A stretch of 64,000 nt of DNA from Psychrobacter vallis (GTDB lineage: Bacteria; Pseudomonadota; Gammaproteobacteria; Pseudomonadales; Moraxellaceae). This document shows, piece after piece, positions 35,715 through 44,985 of this stretch (position 1 is its first letter; each line of letters begins with the position of its first letter). The stretch is taken from the NCBI RefSeq assembly GCF_904846715.1, contig NZ_CAJHBU010000007.1:62001-126000 (forward strand). Reading direction: 5' to 3'. Under the pieces are notes generated by a model that saw only the letters and a list, made by a program, of their open reading frames with translations, searched no databases and was not told where the DNA came from. Position numbers and translations under genes: made by a program.

Positions 35715-38543
35715 CTACCCTGCGTCTTTACTCTCAGCCGCCAATTGACGTAGCACATAGTGCAACACCCCGCCATGACGTACATATTCACGCTCTTTTG
35801 GCGTCTGTAGCATGACGTTGACCTCAAAGCTCTCAGTTGAGCCATCGGCACGTGTGGCAGTGACTTTTGCGGTCTTGCTTTCACCATTATCAAGACCAGT
35901 GATGCTAAGCACCTCAGATCCGTCTAAATTATAAGTCTCTGCGTTTTCACCATCTTTGAAGGTCAATGGCAGTACGCCCATGCCAACTAGGTTGGAGCGG
36001 TGAATACGCTCAAACGAGCTGGTCAACACCGCTTTTACACCGAGTAAAATCGTCCCTTTGGCTGCCCAATCACGGCTAGAGCCAGAGCCATACTCTGCAC
36101 CGCCGAGTACCACGAGCGGACGCTTGTCTTCTTTATACTTCATCGCTGCATCATAGATGGCCATTTGTTCGCCGTCTGCTAACTTAGCGCTGTCGCCTTT
36201 GAAGTAATAGGTATAGCCGCCCTCTTTACCATTCATCATGGTGTTTTTGATACGGATATTGGCAAAAGTACCACGGGTCATGACCGCATCGTTACCACGG
36301 CGTGAGCCATAGCTGTTGAAATCCGCTTCCATCACGCCGCGCTCTTGCAAGTACTTGCCTGCGGGCGATTTTGGATCGATATTACCCGCTGGTGAGATAT
36401 GATCGGTGGTGATTGAGTCACCAAACAAACCTAGAATACGCGCACCTTCGATATCAAGGATACCTTCTGGCTCCATGGTCATCCCATCAAAGAATGGTGG
36501 GTTTTTGATATAGGTTGACTCTTCATCCCATGGATACAGTTGGCTATCCGCTGAGCTAATCGCGTTCCATGCGGCACTACCGTCGAACACTTCGCCGTAG
36601 TTTTTGCGAAACATATCCGCATCGATGTTGTTAGCAATCAACTCATTAATCTCTTCTGAGGTTGGCCAGATGTCTTTTAGGAATACATCATTGCCGTCTT
36701 GATCTTGACCCAGTGGATGGGTGGTCATATCAATATCGACCGTACCAGCCAAGGCGTAGGCGACAACCAACGGCGGTGACGCTAAGTAACTGGCTTTAAC
36801 ATGCGAGTGAATACGGCCTTCAAAGTTACGATTACCGGACAGTACCGCAGCGGCGACTAGATCATTCTCTTCGATACCTTTTTCAATGCTTTCTAGCAGT
36901 GGCCCTGAGTTACCGATACAAGTGGTACAACCATAACCCACTAAGTAAAAGCCTGTTTTTTCTAGCTCATCCATCAGTTTGGTTTTTTCTAAATAATCAG
37001 TCACAACTTTAGAGCCAGGCGCGAGTGAGGTTTTGACCCATGGCTTGGCTTTGAGGCCTTTGGCTGCGGCTTTTTTGGCAACCAGACCTGCCCCAATCAT
37101 TACTGCTGGGTTTGAAGTATTGGTACAAGAGGTAATGGCGGCAATCACGACCGAACCATCACGCAGCTTATGCTCTTTCTCATCAATCTTAACAGTAGAG
37201 AAAACCCCATTGGCAGGCTGATAGCCATCATCTTGGCTGTCATCAATTTTTGGTTTTGCGGCCAAGTGTTCGGCTTGTTCTTGCTCACCGCCTTCTTGGT
37301 CAAAGCGGACTTTGCCTTCGACTTCTGATTTTCGGTCTTTGTTCATTTTTGCGAGCGTTTCGCCAAACTTCTCATGCATATCAGACAAGTTGATACGCTG
37401 TTGTGGCAAGTTCGGACCGGCAAGTGCTGGTTGCACTGAGGACAGATCAAGCTCTAGCTTGCTCGAATAAGTCGCCGCTGGCGTGTCGGCATCATGCCAT
37501 AGGCCTTGCGCTTTGGCATATTTTTCAACCAGTTCAATCTGTGCTTCGTCACGGCCTGAGAGACGCAGATAATCAATCGCCATCTGGTCAATCGGGAAAA
37601 TACCACAAGTCGCCCCATATTCTGGTGACATATTGGCAATGGTGGCGCGATCAGCCAGCGGCATACTGTGTAGACCTTCACCATAAAATTCGACGAATTT
37701 GCCAACCACACCATGCGCACGTAGCATCTCAACCACACGCAATACCAAATCCGTTGCGGTAACACCTTCAGTGAGCTTACCTTTTAACTCAAAACCGACC
37801 ACTTGCGGAATCAGCATTGAGGAGGGTTGACCCAGCATTGCTGCTTCCGCTTCGATACCGCCCACACCCCAACCAAGGACGCCAATACCATTAATCATTG
37901 TCGTATGACTGTCCGTACCAAACACGGTATCAGGATAGGCCATCAGCTCGCCCTCTACTTCTGCTGCCATGACCACACGGGCTAAATACTCAAGGTTGAC
38001 CTGATGCACAATCCCCGTCGCTGGTGGGACGACCACGAAATTTTCAAAAGCATTACGACCCCAATGCAAGAATTCATAACGCTCATTGTTACGCTTAAAT
38101 TCAATTTTCTCGTTTAGATCGAGCGCATCTTCACGGCCATAAGCATCCACTTGCACAGAGTGATCGACGACCAGCTCACTCGGGATAAATGGGTTGATTT
38201 GCTCCGCTTTACCGCCCAGCTCAACCACCGCATCACGCATTGCGGCCAAATCCACAACCGAGGGCACGCCTGTGAAATCCTGCAAGACAACACGGGCTGG
38301 CATAAAGGCAATTTCTTTTGACGCTTCGGCACCTGCGTCCCAATTGGCAACCGCTTCGATATGATTTTCGCCGACCGACTGACCACCATCTTCGTTACGC
38401 AATAGATTTTCTAGTACGATTTTCATGCAAAACGGCAATTTACTAATGTTTCCGTAGGTTTGAGTCAGCTTTGGCAAACTATAATAGGCATGTTCCTTGC
38501 CATCGACCGAAATAGTGTCTTTTACATCGAAAATATCACTCAT
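35715..38543 (-). CDS. acnA: Aconitate hydratase A
   Basis: A 942-residue AcnA/IRP1-type aconitase; ATG 38543 has AAGGAAG upstream, so the frame to 38579 is not used. Iron-sulfur cysteines lie in AITSCTNTSNP and GYGCTTCIGNSGP. FGTDSHTTMINGIGVLGWGVGG and the C-terminal YGSGSSRDWAAKGT (substrate binding) are clear. Interconverts citrate and isocitrate in the TCA cycle. A 30-residue acidic Gln/Glu-rich insert (EGGEQEQAEHLAAKPKIDDSQDDG) separates domains and is longer than in E. coli AcnA. Confidence 0.96.
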   Translation of the reverse strand: MSDIFDVKDTISVDGKEHAYYSLPKLTQTYGNISKLPFCMKIVLENLLRNEDGGQSVGENHIEAVANWDAGAEASKEIAFMPARVVLQDFTGVPSVVDLAAMRDAVVELGGKAEQINPFIPSELVVDHSVQVDAYGREDALDLNEKIEFKRNNERYEFLHWGRNAFENFVVVPPATGIVHQVNLEYLARVVMAAEVEGELMAYPDTVFGTDSHTTMINGIGVLGWGVGGIEAEAAMLGQPSSMLIPQVVGFELKGKLTEGVTATDLVLRVVEMLRAHGVVGKFVEFYGEGLHSMPLADRATIANMSPEYGATCGIFPIDQMAIDYLRLSGRDEAQIELVEKYAKAQGLWHDADTPAATYSSKLELDLSSVQPALAGPNLPQQRINLSDMHEKFGETLAKMNKDRKSEVEGKVRFDQEGGEQEQAEHLAAKPKIDDSQDDGYQPANGVFSTVKIDEKEHKLRDGSVVIAAITSCTNTSNPAVMIGAGLVAKKAAAKGLKAKPWVKTSLAPGSKVVTDYLEKTKLMDELEKTGFYLVGYGCTTCIGNSGPLLESIEKGIEENDLVAAAVLSGNRNFEGRIHSHVKASYLASPPLVVAYALAGTVDIDMTTHPLGQDQDGNDVFLKDIWPTSEEINELIANNIDADMFRKNYGEVFDGSAAWNAISSADSQLYPWDEESTYIKNPPFFDGMTMEPEGILDIEGARILGLFGDSITTDHISPAGNIDPKSPAGKYLQERGVMEADFNSYGSRRGNDAVMTRGTFANIRIKNTMMNGKEGGYTYYFKGDSAKLADGEQMAIYDAAMKYKEDKRPLVVLGGAEYGSGSSRDWAAKGTILLGVKAVLTSSFERIHRSNLVGMGVLPLTFKDGENAETYNLDGSEVLSITGLDNGESKTAKVTATRADGSTESFEVNVMLQTPKEREYVRHGGVLHYVLRQLAAESKDAG

Positions 38544-39173
38544 GGTAGCTTCCTTATCGTTGTTATAGATTTTGAACACAGACGCTTGTGCGTTTATGCT
38601 GATGATTGGTGGCTATACAGCTGGTTGATTCCTTTCTTATAACAGTCATTGTTTCTATTAAAGGTAAATATTTCTATTGAAAGTAACTGTTTTTATTAAA
38701 ATTAAATGGTTTTATTGACAATGATTATTGTTTAAATCTGTGAGATCGAAATCCATGCAGTAAAGAGATAACGATTTGAGTTCACAAAATAGATAAACAT
38801 CTCTTTCATGCTTAACAATAATACCCTTTTACCATAACAAACATACGGCACTTTGTTAACGCCTAGACGTTGTCGAATCGTGGCATAATCGTAAACGCAA
38901 CAAGGGTTTAGTGCCCTATTTATACGTTCCTAATGTCTTCTCAGCTTTATGGCTACTTTCAAAATCAGGACACGACCTAGGATAATTTTTCTTGCTTGCT
39001 ACGCTGTTAAAGACAGAGGTTGCGAAAATTCATCTTGGCAGTACTGTATTCAATTTAAAAGTGGGCGGCTGTGTTAGACGTATGATTGGTCTATGGTATG
39101 ATGGTGCGCTTTTTTACTGCTAGACAAGCGGCTCGAAACAATCGTTTCGCGCGCTATTTATTGATGAGTTTTT
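38544..39173. other. Intergenic region between acnA and the YdjM-like gene
   Basis: About 630 bases without a gene. It must hold both divergent promoters. It contains a degenerate hairpin repeat copy (38976-39039) and a small inverted repeat CGAAAC-AATC-GTTTCG at 39134-39149 just before the YdjM-like gene. Confidence 0.6.
38976..39039 (-). repeat. Dispersed hairpin repeat, copy C (degenerate)
   Basis: CCTAGGATAATTTTTC pairs imperfectly with GCGAAAATTCATCTTGG. The inner CTTGCTTGCT and the stem core ATAATTTTTC match copy A; the outer flanks do not. Confidence 0.6.
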
Positions 39174-39896
39174 ATGGCAAATTTTAATACCCACTTAAAT
39201 GTCGCTTTCATGGTCAGTGGTACGCTCAGTTTAACGGTTTATAAAGCGGGATTGATTGACGATTCGGGATTTTTGATGTGCGTGGCGCTTGGCACCATCG
39301 GCGGACTCTTGCCTGATTTGGATTCTGATAACTCAACACCGATTAAGCTTGGCTTTAATATTACGTCTTTTATATTTGCTTTTGGTTTGGTAATGCATTG
39401 GCGCAGTGAGCTGAGCTTACTGGCACTGATGGCATTATGGCTGGCGGGCTACGGCTTTATGCGATATGTGGTTTTTTCTATTTTTACCACCATGACTGTC
39501 CATCGCGGCGTCATTCATTCCGTCCCTTATATGGCGATATTGGGACTGGGGCTAACCTGCTTAAGCTATTACGGATTACAATTGCCGCTGACTGCCAGTT
39601 GGTTCTATGGTTTGTTTTTATTTGGCGGCGCGATGGTGCATTTGGCGTTGGACGAACTGTATAGCGTTAATTTGTCGAACATGAAAATGAAACGCTCATC
39701 GGGCACCGCGATGAAGTTCTATCAACCCAGAGACAAATGGTGGTATTTATTACTTTACACGCTGCTGGCGATGCTGATATACCTGTCGCCACCCTTTGAT
39801 TTGTTTTGGCAGCAACTGAGCGATCCAGCAGCATGGGCACAATTAAAAGTAGATCTGTTGCCAGAAGTGATAAAAAACTTACTGCGTTATAATTGA
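39174..39896 (+). CDS. YdjM-like inner-membrane metal-dependent hydrolase family protein
   Basis: A 240-residue membrane protein of the YdjM/YbcI (PF04307) type. Conserved polar residues sit in HLNVAF, GGLLPDLDSDNS, TVHRGVIHSVPY and HLALDELYSVN, a set of His and Asp residues suited to bind metal at the membrane. About five hydrophobic segments. The E. coli homologue is in the LexA regulon; I see no clear LexA box here. Function unproven in the family. Confidence 0.8.
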   Translation: MANFNTHLNVAFMVSGTLSLTVYKAGLIDDSGFLMCVALGTIGGLLPDLDSDNSTPIKLGFNITSFIFAFGLVMHWRSELSLLALMALWLAGYGFMRYVVFSIFTTMTVHRGVIHSVPYMAILGLGLTCLSYYGLQLPLTASWFYGLFLFGGAMVHLALDELYSVNLSNMKMKRSSGTAMKFYQPRDKWWYLLLYTLLAMLIYLSPPFDLFWQQLSDPAAWAQLKVDLLPEVIKNLLRYN

Positions 39897-39999
39897 TCTT
39901 AAATAAAAAGGCACAATCATTATAACGCGCTGCTAGTATCATATTTTATAGTGGATTGACTATAAGACCGTAAAAGCCACACGATCATTAGAGTAAAAC

Positions 40000-40581
40000 A
40001 TGCCATCTCCTACACAAATCTGCCCTTGCCAAATCCATCCGTCATCAGACCCCATAAGCTCAACACTAGCTTATCAGGATTGCTGTCAGCCCTATCATGA
40101 TGGCCTTTGTAATGAAGAGGTTGACAAAACAGACGCGGCAAAGGCGGAAACTGCCGAGCGACTGATGCGCACGCGCTATAGTGCGTTTGTGTTGGTGAAA
40201 CCAGATTATATTATCAAAACCACACTACCCACGCAGCAAAGCTTGCTTGATGAGAAAGCGATTGAGGCGTGGGCAAAAGAGACAAATTGGGCAGGATTGG
40301 AAATCGTGCAGCATACGCCAAAGCTGGGTAAACGCCATGCGCAGGTTGAGTTTAAGGCTTATTATAATGTCGTTGATGATGCGGAGAATAGCTTAAAAGA
40401 AAAATTACAGGCGCATCATGAGCTGTCTGCCTTTGTAAAGGTGACAGGCAAAGCAAATAATGATGCGCGTTGGTACTTTTTAGATCCAACAGTGGCGATG
40501 ACGGTCACGCAAAAGCAGCCCTGTATTTGTGGGTCGGGTGAGAAGTTTAAGCGGTGTTGTGGGAAGTATTTAGAAAATTAG
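40000..40581 (+). CDS. ychJ: YchJ-family protein with two SEC-C-type zinc motifs
   Basis: A 193-residue protein. N-terminal CPCQ...YQDCCQPYH and C-terminal PCICGSGEKFKRCCGKY are paired zinc-binding SEC-C-like motifs; between them TAERLMRTRYSAFVLVKPDYIIKT and a cystatin-like SnoaL/NTF2 core. Matches UPF0225 (YchJ) in layout, slightly longer than the usual 150-160 residues. Function unknown. Converges on the PIN-domain gene with a 3-base overlap of stop codons. Confidence 0.88.
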   Translation: MPSPTQICPCQIHPSSDPISSTLAYQDCCQPYHDGLCNEEVDKTDAAKAETAERLMRTRYSAFVLVKPDYIIKTTLPTQQSLLDEKAIEAWAKETNWAGLEIVQHTPKLGKRHAQVEFKAYYNVVDDAENSLKEKLQAHHELSAFVKVTGKANNDARWYFLDPTVAMTVTQKQPCICGSGEKFKRCCGKYLEN

Positions 40582-41039
40582 ATCGCTTGATAACGCTTGT
40601 ATAAATCTTCCATTTGGTCTATGTGCTTGTCGTTAGATAATAACTCGATACCATTGATTTTAGCGGTAGCAAAGTGAAAGACATCAAATTTTCGCTTTTC
40701 TAGGTTTTTCGGTATGCCTTTACTATCCGCCTCATGTTTATCTAAACGATATAGGTTGGTCGCCAAATCTGTCACATCTTTACTGATGTCTAGCCAAGTA
40801 AACTCTTCAATAGCTGCTCTAAATTTATCAAAATCTTCACTCTCATTCTGACCAAATTTTCTTAAAAACTCATATCTTAGTAACGGCGTAATAGCTAATT
40901 CGACATTATCATCATTGATAAGTGCCAACAAATCCGTCAAACGTTCAATAAGATTGGCATCGTTTTCATCAATATTTTTACCTTCTAAAAGATAGGTCAA
41001 AAAGTTTGAGTCCAGTAACTTCGCAATTTCTGTATCCAT
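40578..41039 (-). CDS. PIN-domain putative ribonuclease paired with an ATPase
   Basis: A 153-residue protein with the PIN pattern: KLLDSNFLTYLLEGK (Asp10) first strand, a central acidic helix residue (Glu57 in RYEFLRKF), FDVFHFATAKINGIELLSNDKHID with Asp119 and Asp137. These could form the four-acid metal site of a Mg-dependent RNase. Unlike VapC toxins there is no small antitoxin gene beside it. Instead it starts 2 bases after the stop of the AAA/SMC-like ATPase gene, implying coupled translation and a joint function. Role as effector nuclease is inference. Confidence 0.75.
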   Translation of the reverse strand: MDTEIAKLLDSNFLTYLLEGKNIDENDANLIERLTDLLALINDDNVELAITPLLRYEFLRKFGQNESEDFDKFRAAIEEFTWLDISKDVTDLATNLYRLDKHEADSKGIPKNLEKRKFDVFHFATAKINGIELLSNDKHIDQMEDLYKRYQAI

Positions 41040-41041
41040 TA

Positions 41042-42253
41042 TTATTGCGTTCCCTCTTTAAGCTCATTAATTCTCTTTTCTAGCAGTTCAGATAGCATTT
41101 TTTTTGCGTTTTTTTGCTGGGGCGCGTTGTCACGAGACAGTTTCAAGCGATTGATATCAATATCAAAAGCATCTTTTAACAAGTCTACAAACGCGGCATT
41201 ATTGGGATGTTCTATCAGTTCAGTTTTGACAATTCCATCTTCCTTATCACGATACAACTCATAAGCTTCGCCATGTTGTAATTGACTAAGCACAATAGCG
41301 GAGTGAGTGGTAATATAAAACGTCGTATTTGGGAACAAGCGCTTTAAAGTAGGAATAATAGTCGCTTGCCATTTGGTATGTAGATGACTTTCAATTTCAT
41401 CGATAAATACCACGCCTTTGACATGTGCAATATTGGTTTCGTTAGTAAAATAGCTATAGCCTGCGATGATAGATTGCATGATTTTAAGAATTGAGGCAAA
41501 ACCGCTAGAAAGCTCGGATAGTTCGGTTTTTTTATCAGAAACTTTTATAAATACGCGGTTGTTTCCTGAGATTTCAAGAAATTTACTATCAATTCGCGCA
41601 TCAACTTTGTTCAGCAAATTGAGCAAAGTTGTGATTTCAACTTCTCGGTTGTCCTCAATGGCTTGATAAGGATTGGCAGAACGTGCACGTTGGCTGACCC
41701 ATTTTTCTATATCGATGTTCATATTCAGATTATTTAGGTTTCTATGCTCAATATGTTGATTAATCATATCGAAGTATTCATTGATACGTTGCCGTTTACT
41801 ACCGATTCCATCATCTGAATAAGATTTAAGATATTCTTTTTCTGTTTTTTGCTTATTGTTTATACCCCCTCTATCTTGAGCACCTAAAAAGACAACAGGT
41901 AAGTTGTGATCATTCATACCTTTGAATGCTTTGTTAACTAAGTTTCTGTGGTCATTAAGTATTCCCTTGAATAAGCTTCCACTCTTCTCAGTTACTAGTT
42001 CTTGTTTTTGGATAGGAATATTATTGGTACGTAACTCTTGGTAGCCTCGATTCGCATCAATACTTATAAGCAAGCTTCTACTAATATATTGTTCGTTGTA
42101 CGCTAATCCTGCTTTAAACAACGCCTCTAAACACTTAGTCTTGCCAATACCATTTTCACCAATCAGGCAATACACTCTTTGGTCAGGTTGAAAACTTAGA
42201 TGCACATCACCGACACCTACTAGCTGCTTTATTTGAATGTCATCACCTAACAT
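41042..42253 (-). CDS. AAA/ABC-type (OLD/SMC-like) ATPase of a two-gene module
   Basis: A 403-residue soluble ATPase. Walker A GENGIGKT (32-39), an ABC-like signature LSSG (248-251), Walker B VVFIDEIESHLH (281-292) and the H-switch TTHS (315-318) are all visible. About 200 helical residues separate Walker A from the signature, the typical layout of RecF/SMC-like phage-defence ATPases (OLD, PtuA, AriA). There is no TOPRIM or HNH domain and no membrane segment; the nuclease function is in the next gene. The C-terminal 30 residues form a charged helix. AT-richer than the flanking genes. SD is TTAGG. Confidence 0.8.
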   Translation of the reverse strand: MLGDDIQIKQLVGVGDVHLSFQPDQRVYCLIGENGIGKTKCLEALFKAGLAYNEQYISRSLLISIDANRGYQELRTNNIPIQKQELVTEKSGSLFKGILNDHRNLVNKAFKGMNDHNLPVVFLGAQDRGGINNKQKTEKEYLKSYSDDGIGSKRQRINEYFDMINQHIEHRNLNNLNMNIDIEKWVSQRARSANPYQAIEDNREVEITTLLNLLNKVDARIDSKFLEISGNNRVFIKVSDKKTELSELSSGFASILKIMQSIIAGYSYFTNETNIAHVKGVVFIDEIESHLHTKWQATIIPTLKRLFPNTTFYITTHSAIVLSQLQHGEAYELYRDKEDGIVKTELIEHPNNAAFVDLLKDAFDIDINRLKLSRDNAPQQKNAKKMLSELLEKRINELKEGTQ

Positions 42254-42339
42254 GGCTACACCTAATTTTAATGATAATTCACTATTACTTCGATAATGGA
42301 ACAGTTAGCCTCAAAGTACAAGTTTCTTTGCAACTACTT

Positions 42340-43263
42340 CTAAACACTCGCCCCAACTGCTCGTGCAATCGCAATACCTTCCTCAACGGTCAAGAATTTG
42401 CGCTGGCTTGGGCTGTCTTTATAAATGACATCACCGTCTTGAAATATCAAACATTCATTGACGGCCAATTGCTGCCATTTTTCATTTTCAGTGAGTGGTA
42501 CAGTCACTAAAATCGTCACTTTGTCTTTATCGGTAGTGACATCGCCAAAGTTAATTGCCAAATCATCATCTGCCAATTTTGCTTCGCCAAACGGCGCTTG
42601 GCGCGTGAGATAAAACAATAAACTACCCGCATAGGCCATTTGCCACTTGCCATTCGATATCAAGCAATTAAACAAACCGTTCGCAGACAGATAGCGACAT
42701 TGCGTGGTCAAAAAATTAAACAGCGTTTGGTCATCAGGGCGCGATTTAAAGCTGCTCTTTAGGCGATTCACTAAATAGCAAAATGCCATTTCAGAGTCGG
42801 TGTTGCCAACTGGCTGGCAGTGTGAGGCATTGCCGTTGTCTTGTAGGCGTTGACAGCGTTTGATAAATTCACTATTCATCTGGCCGTTGTGTGCAAATAC
42901 CCATTGTTCACCCCAAACTTCACGGACAAAAGGATGCGTATTTGCCAAGCAGTTCTGCCCTTGAGTAGCCTTGCGAATATGCGCAATGACATTCATGGCT
43001 TTGATGGGATAGTTATTGACCAAGTCAGCGACTGGTGACAAATGACTGGGGCGATTGTCATGAAACAAACGCAGTCCTGTTGAAGCATTTGCCGACTTGT
43101 CACCATTAGAACTATCATTATTAGCGCATTCGCTGCGTTCAAAAAACGCAATGCCGAAGCCATCTTCATGACTGTCCGTCATGCCGCCACGCTTGCGAAA
43201 ACCGGCAAAACTAAAACCGATATCGGTTGGGGTATTACTGTTCATTCCTAAGAGTTGACACAT
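42340..43263 (-). CDS. Class II glutamine amidotransferase (YafJ-like)
   Basis: A 307-residue Ntn hydrolase. Nucleophile Cys2 in MCQLLGMNSN, then GFSFAGFRKRGGMTDSHEDGFGIAFFE, HIRKATQG and the HPFVRE...WVFAHNGQMN block. Matches YafJ/GATase-4 proteins, which carry glutaminase domains without a known acceptor. The start codon directly abuts the stop of the DUF2007 gene. 86 bases to the ATPase gene on the same strand. Confidence 0.88.
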   Translation of the reverse strand: MCQLLGMNSNTPTDIGFSFAGFRKRGGMTDSHEDGFGIAFFERSECANNDSSNGDKSANASTGLRLFHDNRPSHLSPVADLVNNYPIKAMNVIAHIRKATQGQNCLANTHPFVREVWGEQWVFAHNGQMNSEFIKRCQRLQDNGNASHCQPVGNTDSEMAFCYLVNRLKSSFKSRPDDQTLFNFLTTQCRYLSANGLFNCLISNGKWQMAYAGSLLFYLTRQAPFGEAKLADDDLAINFGDVTTDKDKVTILVTVPLTENEKWQQLAVNECLIFQDGDVIYKDSPSQRKFLTVEEGIAIARAVGASV

Positions 43264-43566
43264 TTATAGAGTACCGCCGTTATGGTCGTCTTTTTTAGGA
43301 GTCAATGTAGCCTCTATCGATTCATCAAACATCTCGTAGGGCGCTGTTGCGCCATCTGTATCGATACTGTCCAAAATACGTTTGGCCTGTGCCAAATCGA
43401 TATCTTGTATCCACAGTACAATCCCTGAGTTCATACCCGGCATCGCACTGAGCGGTTGCAAGGAGACAGAAATACCGTTATTACGTAGCAAATTGGCATG
43501 CAGCTCGCCTTGTATATTGGTATCGTAGCGTGCCAGTTTGTGCCAGTTATCAACTTGATCGGTCAT
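43264..43566 (-). CDS. DUF2007-domain protein
   Basis: A 100-residue cytoplasmic protein. WHKLARYDTNIQGELHANLLRNNGISVSLQPL and IVLWIQDIDLAQAKRILD follow the DUF2007 (putative signal-transducing/PII-like fold) pattern, ending in a charged tail. It sits between the homoserine kinase (48 bases upstream) and the amidotransferase, so the three are probably one transcript. Function unknown. Confidence 0.8.
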   Translation of the reverse strand: MTDQVDNWHKLARYDTNIQGELHANLLRNNGISVSLQPLSAMPGMNSGIVLWIQDIDLAQAKRILDSIDTDGATAPYEMFDESIEATLTPKKDDHNGGTL

Positions 43567-43614
43567 GGGATCGCCTTTATAGTGTTGGTATGTACATATC
43601 TGAGTAGAACATAC

Positions 43615-44802
43615 TTATGCCAATTGGTCTAACATATATGTTTCGATCGTAAAATCATTGGTATTGGTTAAGTGATCATGTGCTTGTTCGGCTTGGGTCA
43701 TGCTACTAAAGACACCGATGATGTGCTTGTCTTGCTTGATGCTTAGCAGTACAAAAACAGTATTTTGCGCTTTTTCGACGTGTGACCAATGATAAGCGGA
43801 CAAGCGTTTCATCAAGTCAGGGTTTTTGACCATAATATTGTCGCCCGTGCGCCCTTCGGTACGGTTGTAGTGAATGACATTTAAGCGTAATAACCAAAAA
43901 ATCACCGCCGCTTTGGCGAGCATCACTGGCAAGGCGCGTTTTTCGTCATCACCAAGCGGGCGCTTAGACTCATATCCTTGTAAAAACGCCGCCATTTTAC
44001 TACGGTCAAAATTCACCGATTCGCCTTGTTCGGCATCGCCCCATGTGGTACAAAAATCATTAATGGTAATGGCAATATCCATTACATAATGCTCGGCACT
44101 GACCTCGGTAAAGTCTAATAGACCTGTCAGACGTGCCTCGCCTTTTTGGCTATTATTTAATGATAAATTCCATAAGGTATTGTCCGCAAACATATCCAGA
44201 TGACACAAGCCTTTTGGCAGAGTCGCCAGCGGCAAGTCCGTATACGCACGCCAAATATCTCTCATCAGCTTGGCTTCATCACTTGGCATAAACTGACTTT
44301 CACGGTCGCGTACCTCACTCCATGGATATAAAGGCACGCCATATTTTTCGCTTGGTTGCAGCGCTTGCAATGTCTCGTGCAGCAACGCTAGCGCCGCGCC
44401 AATCTCATGACACATGGCTTGGGTGGTTTGCTCTGGGTGCACGCCCGCGAGGCAAGGCACCAGCGTAATGGCTTTGTCTTCATAATGGATGACGTAGCGT
44501 TTATCATCATCGCCATTCATTTGAGAAGCATTTGATTCAATAACTGCCAGCGGCGCGGCAACCGGAAGCTTGCCATCTAGTTGATTTAAAATAATCGCCA
44601 TCTTTTCGATATCAGCAGGGGGACGCTCTTCAAATAATGTAAACACATAAGAGTGCGCGCCTTCTGCATCGTCAGTCGTCTGAATGAACCAGTTAGAGTT
44701 TTTGATACCTTGCGTAATCGGAATGGCACGCGCAAACGACACGCCAAAACTTTGGCAAAAGGCGGCAAATTGATCATCGGTTAACTGGGTATAGACAGAC
44801 AT
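43615..44802 (-). CDS. thrB: Homoserine kinase (APH-fold ThrB) with extra C-terminal domain
   Basis: A 395-residue protein; the ThrB-II family is normally about 310-320. Kinase part 1-340 has ITQGIKNSNWFI (Gly loop), catalytic CHLDMFADN (Asp203) and metal-binding GLLDF (Asp230), then EVSAEHYVMDIAITINDFCTTW. It phosphorylates homoserine in threonine synthesis. Residues about 348-395 (VFVLLSIKQDKHIIGVFSSMTQAEQAHDHL...FTIETYMLD) form an additional small domain resembling DUF7336-type sequences. Possibly a sensory or regulatory add-on; inference only. Confidence 0.88.
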   Translation of the reverse strand: MSVYTQLTDDQFAAFCQSFGVSFARAIPITQGIKNSNWFIQTTDDAEGAHSYVFTLFEERPPADIEKMAIILNQLDGKLPVAAPLAVIESNASQMNGDDDKRYVIHYEDKAITLVPCLAGVHPEQTTQAMCHEIGAALALLHETLQALQPSEKYGVPLYPWSEVRDRESQFMPSDEAKLMRDIWRAYTDLPLATLPKGLCHLDMFADNTLWNLSLNNSQKGEARLTGLLDFTEVSAEHYVMDIAITINDFCTTWGDAEQGESVNFDRSKMAAFLQGYESKRPLGDDEKRALPVMLAKAAVIFWLLRLNVIHYNRTEGRTGDNIMVKNPDLMKRLSAYHWSHVEKAQNTVFVLLSIKQDKHIIGVFSSMTQAEQAHDHLTNTNDFTIETYMLDQLA

Positions 44803-44985
44803 GACATCTCACTTTTGGCAATTAAAAATTAAATAGGGCAAATTTAGACGGTAATGACAGCAATTGTACCGCGCATGAGCGAACGATGGCGAAAAGCGTA
44901 ATAATCTTGCGAAAATCTGCCTGAGATGGCAGCGATTTTGCTAGACTAGCGCATTGAGTGAATTGATTATAAGGTGAAAGACCCT

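Noticed and set aside
40578..41039. VapBC-type toxin-antitoxin system
   Set aside because: The PIN protein has no small DNA-binding antitoxin gene beside it; the coupled partner is a 403-residue ATPase.
41042..42253. ABC transporter ATPase
   Set aside because: No membrane partner; the long helical insert and the DEIESH Walker B are those of OLD/SMC-like ATPases.
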